Below the pieces are notes generated by a model. The model made no database searches. It saw only the letters and a list, made by a program, of their open reading frames with translations, and was not told where the DNA came from. Made by a program: the position numbers and the translations under genes. This document shows positions 35,411 through 46,532 of a DNA stretch of 64,000 bases, one piece after another. The stretch is taken from NCBI GenBank assembly GCA_022036555.1, contig CM039135.1, forward strand, positions 41,022,799 to 41,086,798, written 5' to 3'. The first letter of the stretch is position 1. Every line of letters starts with the position of its first letter. Origin of the DNA: Microstegium vimineum (taxonomy: Eukaryota > Streptophyta > Magnoliopsida > Poales > Poaceae).

Positions 35411-35846
35411 AATCAGCCATGTGAGCAGGAACCGCACCATGCCTGGCCGTGTGATAGATTTCCTGGAACACGTGGTTTCCGTCCGAGTGCGCATGGATGG
35501 AGGCGAGTTTGCACCCAATTTCCCCCTCAAACAACAAAATACACAAAAAAAAACCCCCGGTGGCCGTGGTGGGGGTCAAATAAGAGTCATTTCTCTATTT
35601 TCATTAGAAGCTAAAAAAAAGCACTCTAGACCCTCTTTGTTCAATCACCACCAAAATCAATTTAGAATTAGTTTTCACCTCCTCTCGCACCAGAATCACT
35701 CTATGTGAGAATTAATGAGCTAGAGCTAAGAATTAGAGAGCAAAGCTGTACTAAATAGGCACGTGATATTCGTGTATTTTTATATAATCCAAATCAAATC
35801 TTAAACAACTTATAGTTTGGAATGAATCAAATCCGAAACAACTTTG

Positions 35847-36900
35847 GGTGTGTTTGGTTTCCTGACTAATTCCTAGCCTGGCTAGGACCTTAGCCTGCTT
35901 CTACCAAGCCAATCCCTGGTTGTTTGGTTGTTTGTACCGTCTAAGCCCGATCAGCCTTAGAGTGTGTTTGGTTGTCTGATTTGTTTTGATAGGATCACTC
36001 CTCCTCCCAATTGGTACTCCCAATTAGTAAGGTTACCCCTTTGAAGCATTTCGTGGAACAAGTGACATGACCAAGACCTCGCCGAAGGTGATGGCGTGAT
36101 GCCCTGTTCCTTGACCAATGACCTTGTCGATGGGCTTACAACAGTCAAGCATGGACTCGTCGAACCACCTCCAGGGCCGTTCCAGCGTCGGCCTGGGTCA
36201 ATAGCGAGCGTGTTGAGGACGGCGACGAGGGAGGTGAATCCGCAGAAGGCCGGCTTCAACTACGTTTGGAAGACGGAGACCAGATGAAGAAGCCCTCCAT
36301 GGTGACCGCCGCTAGGGCCTCGGCGAAGAGGCGCTTGCGCTCCGGTGAAGCAAAGTCCACCGCCGACGGTGGCGGGAGGACCCGCCTGTACAGCGATGCC
36401 ACGCCCGCCGCCATCTTCACCGAGGACGCGTCGAGCGGTCATGGAGCTCGCCGACACGCCGGAGCTCGTCGAGCGGTTCCTCGCATCTGAGTAGGACGCG
36501 TCCGCGCGAAGGAAGGCATCCACGACCGTCGAAGCCCGTTGTGGATCTCATCTGCAAGGTCTACTGGTCCCACACGCGGAGGTTGTGCCGGTCATGGAGG
36601 GAAGCTCTGCTCGCGGCCATGGAGATTCAGCCGACCATGGAGGAGGGAAGTTTGCGCCGGTCATGGAGATGGCAATCATTGGAGGTCACCTATCTCGCTA
36701 CTGCAGAGTCAGAGATGGGAGGTGACGCGAACACAAGGCCTGGCCAAAAAAGAACGACCACTCTCCACGTTCTCCTGGAGCCAGGCTAGGAGCCCAAAAT
36801 GGCTTCGCGGAGCGGCTTCGCCCTGTTTACAGGCAACTAAACAGCCAGGAGTTGGCTTCCTAAAGCCTCGTTAGAAGTTAGCCACTCAACCAAACAAACA
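35847..36900. mobile_element. DNA transposon of about 1 kb carrying captured gene sequence
   Basis: The left end (GTGTGTTTGGTTTCCTGACT) and the right end read on the other strand (ATGTTTGTTTGGTTGAGTGG) are imperfect inverted repeats. The similarity continues inward (CTAATTCCTAGCCTGGCT versus CTAACTTCTAACGAGGCT). The interior 36000-36850 is GC-rich and gene-derived, unlike the AT-rich flanks. This is the layout of a Pack-type element that has captured host gene pieces. No target-site duplication was confirmed. A second GTGTGTTTGGTTGTCTGA at 35962 leaves the left boundary uncertain. Confidence 0.5.
36020..36412 (-). pseudogene. Captured fragment of a phytochelatin synthase gene (N-terminal catalytic half)
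   Basis: The minus strand from the ATG near 36414 reads MAAGVASLYRRVLPPPSAVD, then FASPERKRLFAEALAAVTME and GFF. After a short damaged stretch it continues LKPAFCGFTSLVAVLNTLAI, DPGRRW, and then in a shifted frame WFDESMLDCCKPIDKV and ITFGEVL. This is the order of the N-terminal domain of phytochelatin synthase (glutathione gamma-glutamylcysteinyltransferase), which makes metal-binding phytochelatins from glutathione. The catalytic cysteine context P-x-(Y/F)-C-G is present. An in-frame stop near QT*LK and a 1-bp loss before WFDES, plus the missing His/Asp part, make it non-functional. The match comes from memory of the family, but several motifs in the right order make it strong. Confidence 0.8.
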
Positions 36901-37083
36901 TGGATGGAGTGATATTGGGCCGGATACAAGAACAGTACAACTTCAGGGTTGTTTCTGTAATTTCGGTAAAATATCTCCAAAACACCCTTCTTCTAGACGA
37001 ACCCGCTTCGCTCGCTTCTCGTCTGCCGTCCCCTCCGCTTTCCACCCGCCGCCGCCGCCGCCGTGCCCGGGCCCTTGCCCAGC

Positions 37084-39176
37084 ATGTGGGGTAGCACCGA
37101 CGAAGGAACGCCGGAGGTCACCCTGGAGACATCCATGGGCGCAATCACTATTGAGGTACCTTCCCACTCTCCCTCGGCTGCATCTCCTCTCTTTCCACCT
37201 CTCCCTTTGCGCTGGACCCTTCGCTTCTACTGCATGATTGATGCTGATGGTCCTACTCGATTCGTAGATGTACTACAAGCACGCGCCCAAGACTTGCCGG
37301 AACTTCGTCGAGCTCGCGCGTCGCGGCTACTACGACAACGTCGTCTTTCACCGCATCATCAAGGTATCTCCTGAGTTTCTTCTTGCTTATTGTGTTGTCT
37401 GATCTTGGCCACTTATTGAGTGGGTGCTGTTCTTGTGCCTGCTTAGGATTTCATTGTGCAAGGTGGGGATCCTACTGGAACCGGCAGAGGTGGCGAGTCC
37501 ATCTATGGGTGAGCAGTCTGTTCACCCCCGCTTCCCTTGATTTATTCTTGAATCAGCGACTACGTTGTTCCCATAGTTGATTGAATGCTAGCCTGCAGCA
37601 ACAATACATGTGTACCCAGTAAATGATGGGGTGTAAAGCATAGTGTTGGGAAGGATTAGCTACTCTTTTTGTAAAACATTTCAGTGGCCATGTTCCCACT
37701 GATTTTACCCTGCTATCTATGTGTGGTATTCGTTGATTAACGATTGTGTCGTCACTTTATTCAAGTGAATGCTAGTTTACAACAGCAATAAGTGGAGCGT
37801 TAGCATACATTGTGTTGGGAAAGATTAACTACTCTCCTTGTACAGCATTTCAGTGGCCTTAATACCACTGTTTTTTGGCTGCTAGCTTGGTCAAAAGCTA
37901 ATTTGCTAGATAGTTTTTTTTTAAGCCTAATTTGCTAGATAGTTAGTAAGATGTTTCTTCTCCAGGGCCAGCTGTAAGATGAAAATGTCTCTACTATTCT
38001 TTCTCTTTAGTTGTGAACTTGTGCTCCTGTCTAAAATTGCTGTTGCTTTCTTTGCAGAGCAAAGTTTGAGGATGAGATTAAGTCAGAGTTGAAGCACACT
38101 GGGGCTGGAATTCTGTCAATGGCGAATGCTGGTCCAAATACAAATGGAAGCCAGTTCTTCATAACTCTTGCGCCTTGTCAGTCACTTGATGGTAAGGATA
38201 GGCGTCTGCTTTTTTCTTGTCTGGTTTCTTTGACCTGTGTCAACCTTTTCACTTGCGTGCTGAAAAACATGGAAACTAACTGATTCAGTATATTTTTATT
38301 GGTGTTGTGTGCACATGTGCTGCAAAAATGACATTTTGCTGTTTTGGTCCTTTCTAATAGAATGAGACCAGAAACAAAGATGATAAACTCTAGAAAAGCA
38401 ATTGTTGACTAAAATTGAATTGATTAAATTTGAAAAGTTATGAAGACAAAGTCTTTGATGCTAATGCAAACAGTTTAGAAATTATGATGACTACATAACT
38501 GTTCTTTTTACTTCCCATTACTGTTTTATCTGATATCTTGAACGTTAGGAGGTCTTCCCTCTTCAGTTGTTAAATCTGAATATAGCATGCTATAGATATA
38601 TAGCACTTGGGATGAACTTTTCTTCATTTACTGCGCTTGCATTTTCATACAATTAACATGATGTAATGTTCCAGGGAAACATACAATTTTTGGGAGGGTA
38701 TGCAGAGGAATGGAAATTGTTAAGCGCCTTGGTAGTGTGCAGACTGACAAAAATGATAGGTAATACTTTGCATCTGATCTCTTCTCAAGACAAGGTTTTG
38801 CTTAGGGCATTGGCATCGTGCATTGCAGCATATAGTGTGCACGACAAGCTTCTTGACATGTGTTTGTTTTTGCCTCTATGTATCTGAATGAACACTATAA
38901 CACAATTGATTTCTTACTAAAGAAGAAGATACACATGCATTGCATCCTTATAATCATTGATTAGGAAGTTGCATAGAATGTATTATATAGATGCATGATG
39001 ATTAGACACTAGTCTATATAGTATATCCCTGTTGTTAGGAATATCATGTTCCTCCATTTTTTGGTATTGTAGTGAAAACACATGTTTTGGTCTCTGATGT
39101 CCAATTCCTGTTTACCTTTGATGGTTTTAGGCCTATCCATGAAGTGAAAATCTTGCGGGCCGTCGTCAAAGACTGA
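37084..39176 (+). CDS. CYP18-2: Peptidyl-prolyl cis-trans isomerase, CYP18-2/PPIL1-type cyclophilin (complete, 164 aa)
   Basis: A single-domain cyclophilin whose human counterpart PPIL1 is a spliceosome component binding SKIP/SNW1. Exons: 37084-37155, 37268-37363, 37447-37508, 38058-38191, 38675-38759, 39131-39176; all GT-AG, 495 nt, no break. The protein starts MWGSTDEGTPEVTLETSMGA. The catalytic region reads YYDNVVFHRIIKDFIVQGGD followed by PTGTGRGGESIYG, and further on MANAGPNTNGSQFFITLAP and KHTIFGRV, so the arginine, Phe-Met/Ile-Gln and Gln-Phe-Phe catalytic residues are present. It ends HEVKILRAVVKD. The short N-terminus and the lack of a signal or transit peptide fit a nuclear/cytosolic protein. 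The orthology to CYP18-2 rests on memory of Arabidopsis and human sequences. Confidence 0.95.
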
Positions 39177-40292
39177 AGTGTCATCCAGATGTAACTCAGA
39201 ATGTTGGTTTAGGCTTAATAATTGGTCATGTTCATGTAAGTTGTGCGGGGAAAAGATGAAAGGTACAGCTAGTTCCGGTCTGTATGCGTCGCTTGATCTG
39301 CCTGACCTGAAACCCTACCTGATGAGTAGATTGAACCTTTTGAGCAAGAAGGAATTTGAATCAATTTATATACGTTTGTGGTTGAGTTTCTCTGCAAGGA
39401 GTGTGCTGGGAAAACATTATTGTAGCATGGGTTCTCCAAATATTTATTTCTCCTTGCTGATGTGATGGTCAGCCAGTTCCAAAACTATCTAGCCACTTTT
39501 GGTTGAAAGATGGAAAACTGATATGCCCCCACTCCCTACCAAACAAAAAAAAAAAACTGTCTGATGAATTGTGTGGACTGAAAAGAATTATGGTTCCAAA
39601 ACTCGACTAAGAGCATGTCGCTTCACTTATCAGCCATGGCTTATACAATAGATATATAATATGACATGCTTTAGTTTAAAGTTTTTGTTATAGCTATAGA
39701 TCTATATGTTTTGTGTTTAATTTATAACTATAGTTCATGTGCTCCAATTATGGTGAAATTTCTATGATATGCTTCTCGTTGTATGTATGAGTTATGATAA
39801 AAATTTTAGTTGCATTGGACCAGGTATGACTCAGCTTCAATACACCAACTATTTATTAACTATTAAATAAGCATAAACAATAACTTAGTCTCCATCTTAA
39901 TTCAGCGAACGATTTTCGGACAGCTCAGTCTTTCCTTTTAAGGAAAAAATAATTATCGTCTATTTTCTTTTTTTGCCGGACAGAGTAGGCGCCGGAGTGA
40001 ATATTTCGCAAACGGTCACTCGTCTCTGGAATAGCGATCAAAATTTCGACATCTCCGTGACTTTCCATTCTTAGGAAAAAAAATATTGCAACTTTCTTTT
40101 ACGTGTGGTGGAGTCCGCTCCTCCTTCATCGTGCAGTCTTCTGTTTTTCTCTGACCATGACGTCAACGTGGTGTCAGGTAGAAAAATACAAAACATTAAT
40201 TTTAAAATGGTATAACTTTTAAATGGTGTATCTATTTTTAATTTCATCAGCCCCGGTGTGTTTTATGTAACGAGGTGAACCGAACCAGACCC
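39177..40292. other. 3' UTR of the cyclophilin gene and intergenic sequence
   Basis: The first roughly 300 bp are the likely 3' UTR. The rest is AT-rich with no gene. It ends at the left target-site duplication of the copia element. Confidence 0.5.
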
Positions 40293-40297
40293 CTCTT

Positions 40298-41878
40298 TAA
40301 AAGGATCAAGATGCCCAAGAGGGGGGTGAATTGGGTTCTTTTTAATTTCTAAACGAGAATTAAACCTATAAAGAGTCAATTAACCCCCTAGTGCCTACCG
40401 CTTGTGTGTCCTAGCTAGAAAGCGGTAACAAGGCAAAGGAGAGCGAAAACTTCCTACACAATTCTAGTATGAAATGAAAGACAAGTGCAAAAAGTAATGC
40501 GGTAATAAAGAGCTAGGGTAAGAGATGCTTGACACGGCGATGTTTTGCCGAGGTATCGAGGAGTCGACACTCCCCCCTAGTCCTCGTTGGAGCACCTCGC
40601 AAGGTATAGCTCCCCCTCAATCCCGCGCAAGGGATGAGTGCTCTCTATGGGCTGATTCTTCGCTACTCTGGCTCGGTGAATCGCCCACAACCGATCACAA
40701 ACGTCGATGGAGAAGAGCCGCCGACAATCTCCCGGCGATCACCTTCCTCCAAGCACCACCGGACCGTCTAGGTGATGTCGATCACCAAGAGTAACAAGCC
40801 TCGATCTTCGCTTGACTCACTCAAGCTTCACAACTAGAGGATGCACACTTGAACTCTTGGATGAACTAGAGAGAGGATGGATGGATTCGCGAATCACTCT
40901 CTCTCTCTAGGGCTCTTGCTCTCTTCCCAACCTTCTCAACAAACTCAGCAACTCAAATGAGCAAAGGCGAGGTGGGAGAGAAGTGGGAGGGGCTATAAAT
41001 AGACCCTCTGAAAACTGCCTCGGCCTGGCATTTTAAGTTGGCGACGGACGCTCCGTCGACTAGGCGACGGACGCTCCGTCGCATGCCCAACGGCTAGTTT
41101 CTGTTCATAATTGAGGCGACGGACGCTCCGACGCCTAGGCGACGGACGGTCCGACGCCTCTGTCTAACGGCTAGTTCTGACACACTGTTCCCAGCGACGG
41201 ACGCTACGTCACTGGGCGACGGACGCTGTGAAAAACACCCTCTCTGGAAGGTTGACGAACGCTCTTCGCAGCGTCCGACGCCTGGCCGACGGACAACGTC
41301 TGACGCACCCTGAAAAACTTAGCCAGAAAACAACCTCTCTGGAAGGTCGACGGACGCTGTGGACTCAACCACCCAGCGTCCGGCGCCTTTGTCAGACGCG
41401 ACGGACAGCGTTCGGCGCCCCTGCCAGGAGCGTTCGACGCCCAGAAAACTATTTTAACAACTCCGTTTTTCGTCGCGATGAATATGGAAGTTGTTCTAGG
41501 CTATCTTACGGTCACCATTTCCTTGATTAGAGCTAAGGAAGTCAAGTGTGCACCACACCTAAACATGAAGCTTTCCTAAGTCAAGCTACTAATCTCAAAC
41601 CCTCTTAATAGTACGGTCAAAGGTAAAAAGAGAAGCCCTATCTAATTCTAAGTGCCCTTCATCTTCTTATGGCACTTAGCCTATCATTCTAGGGTCTTCA
41701 TCATGTCTCCTTAACAACCGAAATGATATCCATCTTGGGGGCTAAGTGATGACCTTTAGAGCCCATTTTCCTTGATCACTATGGCTAAGCTACGCATAGC
41801 CTCTGCAAAACACACGTTAGCCATAATAATCTCTAATTGTCGTTAATCACCAAAACCAACTAGGGCCATGATTCTTCA
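40298..41878 (-). repeat. 3' LTR of the SIRE-like element (1581 bp)
   Basis: Near-identical to the right LTR over its whole length. The left terminus is TAAAAGG where the other LTR has TGAAAGG, so the terminal TG has mutated. It differs by a few substitutions and by two indels of about 30-40 bp within the GACGGACG repeat cluster (around 41230 and 41390). It carries a TATAAATA sequence on the plus strand (40994-41001), which is antisense to the element. Confidence 0.93.
41040..41430. repeat. GACGGACG/CGTCCGTC palindrome cluster in the left LTR
   Basis: About ten copies, some diverged, of GCGACGGACGCT and its inverted form AGCGTCCG(T/A)CGC occur in about 390 bp. Several make perfect hairpins such as GCGACGGACGCTCCGTCG(A/C). 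The same cluster is in the right LTR (52998-53400). Most length differences between the LTRs lie inside it. Confidence 0.9.
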
Positions 41879-41892
41879 ATCTCCCCCTTTTT
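41879..41892 (-). other. Polypurine tract
   Basis: The minus strand reads AAAAAGGGGGAGAT immediately before the 3' LTR start (TGAAGAATC). This is the expected plus-strand priming site. Confidence 0.88.
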
Positions 41893-42351
41893 GGTGATTG
41901 ACGACAATAGAACTTCGAGTATGGATAAGAGTTTTGGTTAAGATTCAAGGGTGACTTGGAATGGTTGAGCAAGGGTTAGTGAAATTGTAATGAAGCATAC
42001 TTGCTCACCCAAGCCAAATCACAAAACATGGTACTTATGAGTATGAATGAAAAAGTAGTACCTCATGATATTCTCAAAGGATGTATTGGAGTAAAGCGCG
42101 GAAGCTCAAATATCGTTAGGCAATGAGATATATCATGAACATGAGACAACTCACAAGATGTATTAGAGAAAATCAAGAGTTTGTCACATGCAACCATATA
42201 TACATCAACCATCATCACATCACACATATAGACAAAAGCATAAAAGAGACATGATGAAAGAGTACGGGGAAATAAACATTCAAAGATCCAAATCCCTCCC
42301 CCTATCTCTATACTCGACCCTCTCTCCCCCTTTGGCGTCTAGCACCAAAAA

Positions 42352-44823
42352 CTAAGAGTCTGGGGCTGGAGAAGAAGGCGAAGTAGCGGCAGCTCTGCGA
42401 TCCAGCATGATGAAGTCCTGAAGGTTGGACTCGTCTGACTCATCTGACACAGTCTCTGCCAGTGTAGGTGCAACTGGGGTGGCCTCTGAAGCTGTCACTG
42501 GCACCTCTGGAGCTGCGGTCTCAACTGACTGTCGCTGAGGCTCTGCTGGTGCCTCTGACGGTCCTGCCTCAGTGGTAGCGGGCCTGGGGGCCCGACGAGT
42601 GAAAACTCGAGGCGAGGGGGACTGTGTCACTGCAAGTGCCACTAGGGACACTGCTGCTGCAACCTCTGCAGGCTGAGTCTGACCGGGAGAGGACACTGCC
42701 ACTGTAACCTCATCTGCTAGAGATATGGCATCCGTCTGAACAGTAGCTGGAGGTGTGGTGACGGTCTGTGCGGACTGCTCAGGTGCGATCTCCGACGATG
42801 CAACTGAGGACTGGTGAGTGCCTATCGTCGGAGGATCCACTGCAGTCGCTGGAGCTGGTGTGACCTGCTGGGGTGCTCCTGGGGAGTCTTCTCCCGTGAT
42901 CTCAAGGTATGAAGTGGACAGATCTCGCGAGGCCTCTGCTAGTGTAGTTCCCCGGGTAGGAGTGAATCCCGTCTGGAACTCTCCGGGTGAAGCTATCCAA
43001 GAGGACACCTGGGTCCTCGGAGTCTGGTACTCTGGAGAAGCTGCTGGCTGGAAGGGAGGTGTAGCTGGTGCCTGACTCTGCTGTCCTCTGGACGGTAATG
43101 CTGGAGTGGGCACCACAACTACTGGAGGCTGCGGTGGAGGAGAAGTGAACTGCTGCTGCTGAGAGACGGCGGGCAACTGAAAGTGTGGCGTAGAGGTCTG
43201 CCCGGAGCTAGAGGCCAGAAGACGCTCAAATAGAAGAGTCTGAGTCTTCTGGATCTCTACCTCGTGGTCATGTGTCATCGGTGCATACTCACGCATGGGC
43301 TGGTAGTCCTCGTCAGAGCTGTCAGAGTCAAGATCCTCTCTAAATACTGTCTCTGCAGCTGTATCGATCTCGGCGTCCAAATCAGCTAGCTCTGCTTGAG
43401 CAATCTGCTCAACTGTCGCATCGGTGACCTCGGCTGACTGTGGTGGCACTCCGGCCTGCCTCGTGCCGGGTCTGTAGGCTCTGCTGGGGCGAGGCAACTG
43501 TCCATGGGCCACAAGCTGGCTCATCGAGTAGACTGGGAACTCAGTCGCTGACCTCGTAAGTGTAACTCGCATAACACCTGACCCAGTCTTGGCAACTATC
43601 AAGTATGAGATCCAATGTGCGAACTGTAGCTGTCAATGGCCTCTGAACCCAGCAGCTATGATATCCTCGAGCTCGCTCACTATCAAATCCCAGAGGTTGA
43701 ACTGCTCTTTCCGAACAATGTGAGCTAGGAGCCAAAGCTGAAGACAAGTGATAGTATCCCTAGCTCCAATCCTGGGTAGAATAGTCCGTCTGAGAACCTC
43801 GTGGAGGATCCGAGCCAGAGGAGTGAGGTCTCGTGGCGTACAGCTCGAACCCTCAGTGAACGACTGCTGAAAACACGGACTGACAAAGTTTGTGGATGGT
43901 ACAATACCATCGTGAGGTCTGCGAGGGGCCTCCTAATCCCCATAGCAGAGACTGTGGATCCTGGTAGGTGAAGATCCGAGGTGAAAGAGCTCTCGGAACC
44001 TGGCAGCTGTAACCCTGAAGTCACGTCCCTGATATGCGAAGTGGAGGAACTCGTGATCAGGTGAGATCCACAGAGAAGCATAGAACTGGTAAACCCACTC
44101 CTTCTGCTATGCCCCTGAGCGTCCCATCAAGTCTGTCAAACCCTGAATGTACTGGAGATGCTGCAGGATCTCTGGACCACCGACCCCCTCAATCTGAGTA
44201 GATGGGCACACCCTGTGGGCCCTGAGAGGAGCATCGGTGTCAACGTATGCTCTGTAGAAGTCCTCGTGCACTGTGGTATAGAACTCTCATCCGGCACGGG
44301 GGTCCCTCTGGGGTGGGAACCAGGACTGAAAGTCGACAAACCGAAGCAGCTGGACTTGCTTCGCTGTAAGTGTCCTGACCTGGTGCCTCACTGGGTCTGG
44401 GAGTCTGGGTCCTGGAGGGCTAGGTGGTGCACCTGAGCCTCAGGAACGAGTGACTCGACGGCTCATCAGCTCTCCAATGGTAGAATGGCTCGCGGCCTCT
44501 GTCGGCTCAGTCGCTGGGACTGGCTCTGTCGCTGGTACCTTTGTAGCCTCGACGGGCTCTGACACTGGAGGTGGAGGGGACTCACGACGCGCTCCACGGC
44601 GAGGCGAGAGCCTCAAGCTGGCGCGACGTCCTCCTCGCTCCGCTAACTCAGCTGCCTCTGCTACTGCAAGCGCGGTTACCGAATCTGGATCCATAGCTGG
44701 CCTCTTGCGCTTCCGAGAGATGACCTTCTGCTTTCCCTTCCCGCGGTCAGTGGGTGGACGCGGTGGAGGTGGAGGGTCACCACCACTGCCGGGGACGGGA
44801 CCGACGTTCTTTGTCCTTGCCAT
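42352..44823 (-). pseudogene. Third ORF of the SIRE-like element (envelope-position protein), broken
   Basis: Downstream of RNase H and before the PPT there is a long minus-strand coding stretch. It starts MARTKNVGPVPGSGGDPPPP with a basic K/R-rich region (GKGKQKVISRKRKRP). A middle region follows with recognisable pieces such as HEFLHFAYQGRDFRV and FTEGSSCTPRDLTPLARILH, and then a part that is open from 43602 (MSQLVAHGQLPRPSRAY). It closes with a roughly 270-residue Pro/Thr/Ser/Ala/Gln-rich low-complexity tail ending SPSSPAPDS. An in-frame TAG at 43933-43935 and frame changes between 43600 and 44440 break it. The position matches the 'env-like' ORF of SIRE elements. I see no signal peptide or membrane segment, so an envelope function is not supported here; the middle part resembles the plant-retrotransposon 'putative transposon protein' family. 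Confidence 0.7.
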
Positions 44824-46532
44824 GTCTCAAGTCTGCAACCAATCCACTGACAGGAATCCTCAACAAGCAAACCACAAAAGCACTGACCCAACTGCCCCTG
44901 AAACCACTGACAAACCTCAGAACCAAACAGCTGAAAGAGTGGCACGCCGGCCCTGGACTGTCCTCGCGAGGCTTTGCCTCGATCCGTACTCGCGGGCTTT
45001 GCCCCGAGTTATCTGTCACTGCCCACTGACTGAGTCTCCGATCAACTGACCAACTGACCCTGCTCGTCAGAGATAGATAGAGATATATAAACCATAAGCA
45101 ATTAACTAGAGGTAAGGATCTATTAGAAGCATGAAAATGGGAAAGAATAGAATCGTGATATCTACTGCCATACCTCGTATCGCTGACCAAAAAGGAGAGA
45201 AGATGAGAATTTCCCGATCAATCGACCACAATCCGCAATCCGCAACTTCAATCCGCACTCTAAACAAGATAGAGAGATGAAGGATTAGGGTTGGTAGAGT
45301 TTAAGGTGGTGGGTGATTTGCACACCAGAGGGAGAAACACATGAGTTGAAAGTGAATTTCACCTGTGCACCCAAATGGAATCAAACGACCACCAGAGCCT
45401 TGGAAGGAAGCTTCCTCGGCGAACAGAGTCCTCCACACCTTGTATCTTGCAGGGAATCGAAGGGGCAAGGCTGTGGAGAGGGGCTCTGGCGCTAGGCAAG
45501 GCAGCAGGGGTGGCAGTGGTGCGGGGTGGAGCAGGCGGCGCAAGGGGAGAGGATGGTGGCGCAGGTGGCGGCGCTAGGGAGGTGTGGCGGCGCAGGAGCA
45601 CAGGGGATCTCGCCGGCGGCGGGGTGGAAACGGCGCAGAGAAGCACGGCGGCGCTGTACGGGAACTTCGGTGGTTAGGGTTTGGAAAAACCGGCGCGGCG
45701 GCGGACTGAAGCGAACGGGCGAGACAGAGAAGAAATCGGGGTTTTCAAAAAAATTTCGCCGATTAGTTCGCGACGGACGCTCCGACGCATAGGCGACGGA
45801 CGCTCCGTCGGCATGCGACGGACGCTCCGTCGGCATGCGACGGACGCTCGGGGAGCGTCCGACGGCATCGTCCGTCGGGCTTCCAGAGCCGATTTGAAAT
45901 GCCCAGTCGCATTGACCGCGACGGACGCTCCGCGATGGACGCTTGGGAGAGCGTCCGTCGCCCTTTTAGCGGGCAAGATTAATCTCCGGACGATCGCGAC
46001 GGACGCTGAGGCAATTGACACCGAGCGTCCGTCGGCAGCGTCCGACGCCTTAAAAATAGAATTTTTCAAAATTTCTTTTTGCGTATCTCTCCCAACCAAG
46101 TTCCAATCCCAATAAGATCCAAATAACACTTGATTGGGCTTGATATGAGAACCATCTCTCAAACACTCATTTTTAATTATTTTGCCATAGGCTTAAATTT
46201 AGTTTTTAGCTCAAAATATTTGAATGGAAGCGCCAAGGAGACATCATATGGCCATAAGAGGGGTAGTTGAGTGATTTGAGCTTGGAATGCTCCCCCTAAG
46301 TGGACTACCATAGAGAATGCTCAAGAAACTTAACCGAAAAGAAGGGGCAAACAACACACATGCATATGCTTATGCAATACGAAAGGTGAATCTAGGTTGC
46401 TTGCAAGTTTAAACCGCGGTTAAGCTTTGTCACACGCTATGAGGGTGGTTATCTTAACCACGTTAGCCAAGCCTATGTGCATTACCATATTAAACATGTT
46501 ATAATACATATGAATGCATGGTTCATACAAGA
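44824..46532. other. Spacer of the SIRE-like element between pol and the third ORF
   Basis: About 1.7 kb of GC-rich sequence with no convincing gene. It holds the palindrome cluster at 45769-46050. The ORFs in this stretch are open only because of the repeat composition. It could hold the promoter or splice acceptor for a subgenomic RNA of the third ORF, but I see no proof. Confidence 0.5.
45769..46050. repeat. Internal GACGGACG/CGTCCGTC palindrome cluster
   Basis: The spacer between RNase H and the third ORF holds at least ten copies of GCGACGGACGCT or its inverse AGCGTCCGTCG. One run has three near-identical GCGACGGACGCTCCGTCGGC units about 22 bp apart at 45790-45845. It is the same motif as the LTR cluster but in a separate place. 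The arrangement reads as foldback pairs. Confidence 0.9.

Noticed and set aside
36541..36874. ORFs to the right of the phytochelatin synthase fragment
   Set aside because: They could be further captured gene pieces, but I could not recognise any protein and both frames carry stops.
41040..41430. The spaced palindromic units as a possible CRISPR array
   Set aside because: The units are variable, inverted as well as direct, without unique spacers of constant length, and located in LTRs of a eukaryotic element.
42352..44823. A true retroviral-type envelope gene
   Set aside because: The coding region lacks a visible signal peptide, fusion segment or membrane anchor; only its position is env-like.
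44450..45049. A 199-codon plus-strand ORF opposite the third copia ORF
   Set aside because: It is antisense to the MARTKNV start of the third ORF and has no recognisable content.
45301..46162. ORFs of 80-162 codons across the copia spacer
   Set aside because: They arise from the GACGGACG repeats and base composition and encode repetitive Arg/Ser/Ala sequence without similarity to retroelement proteins.
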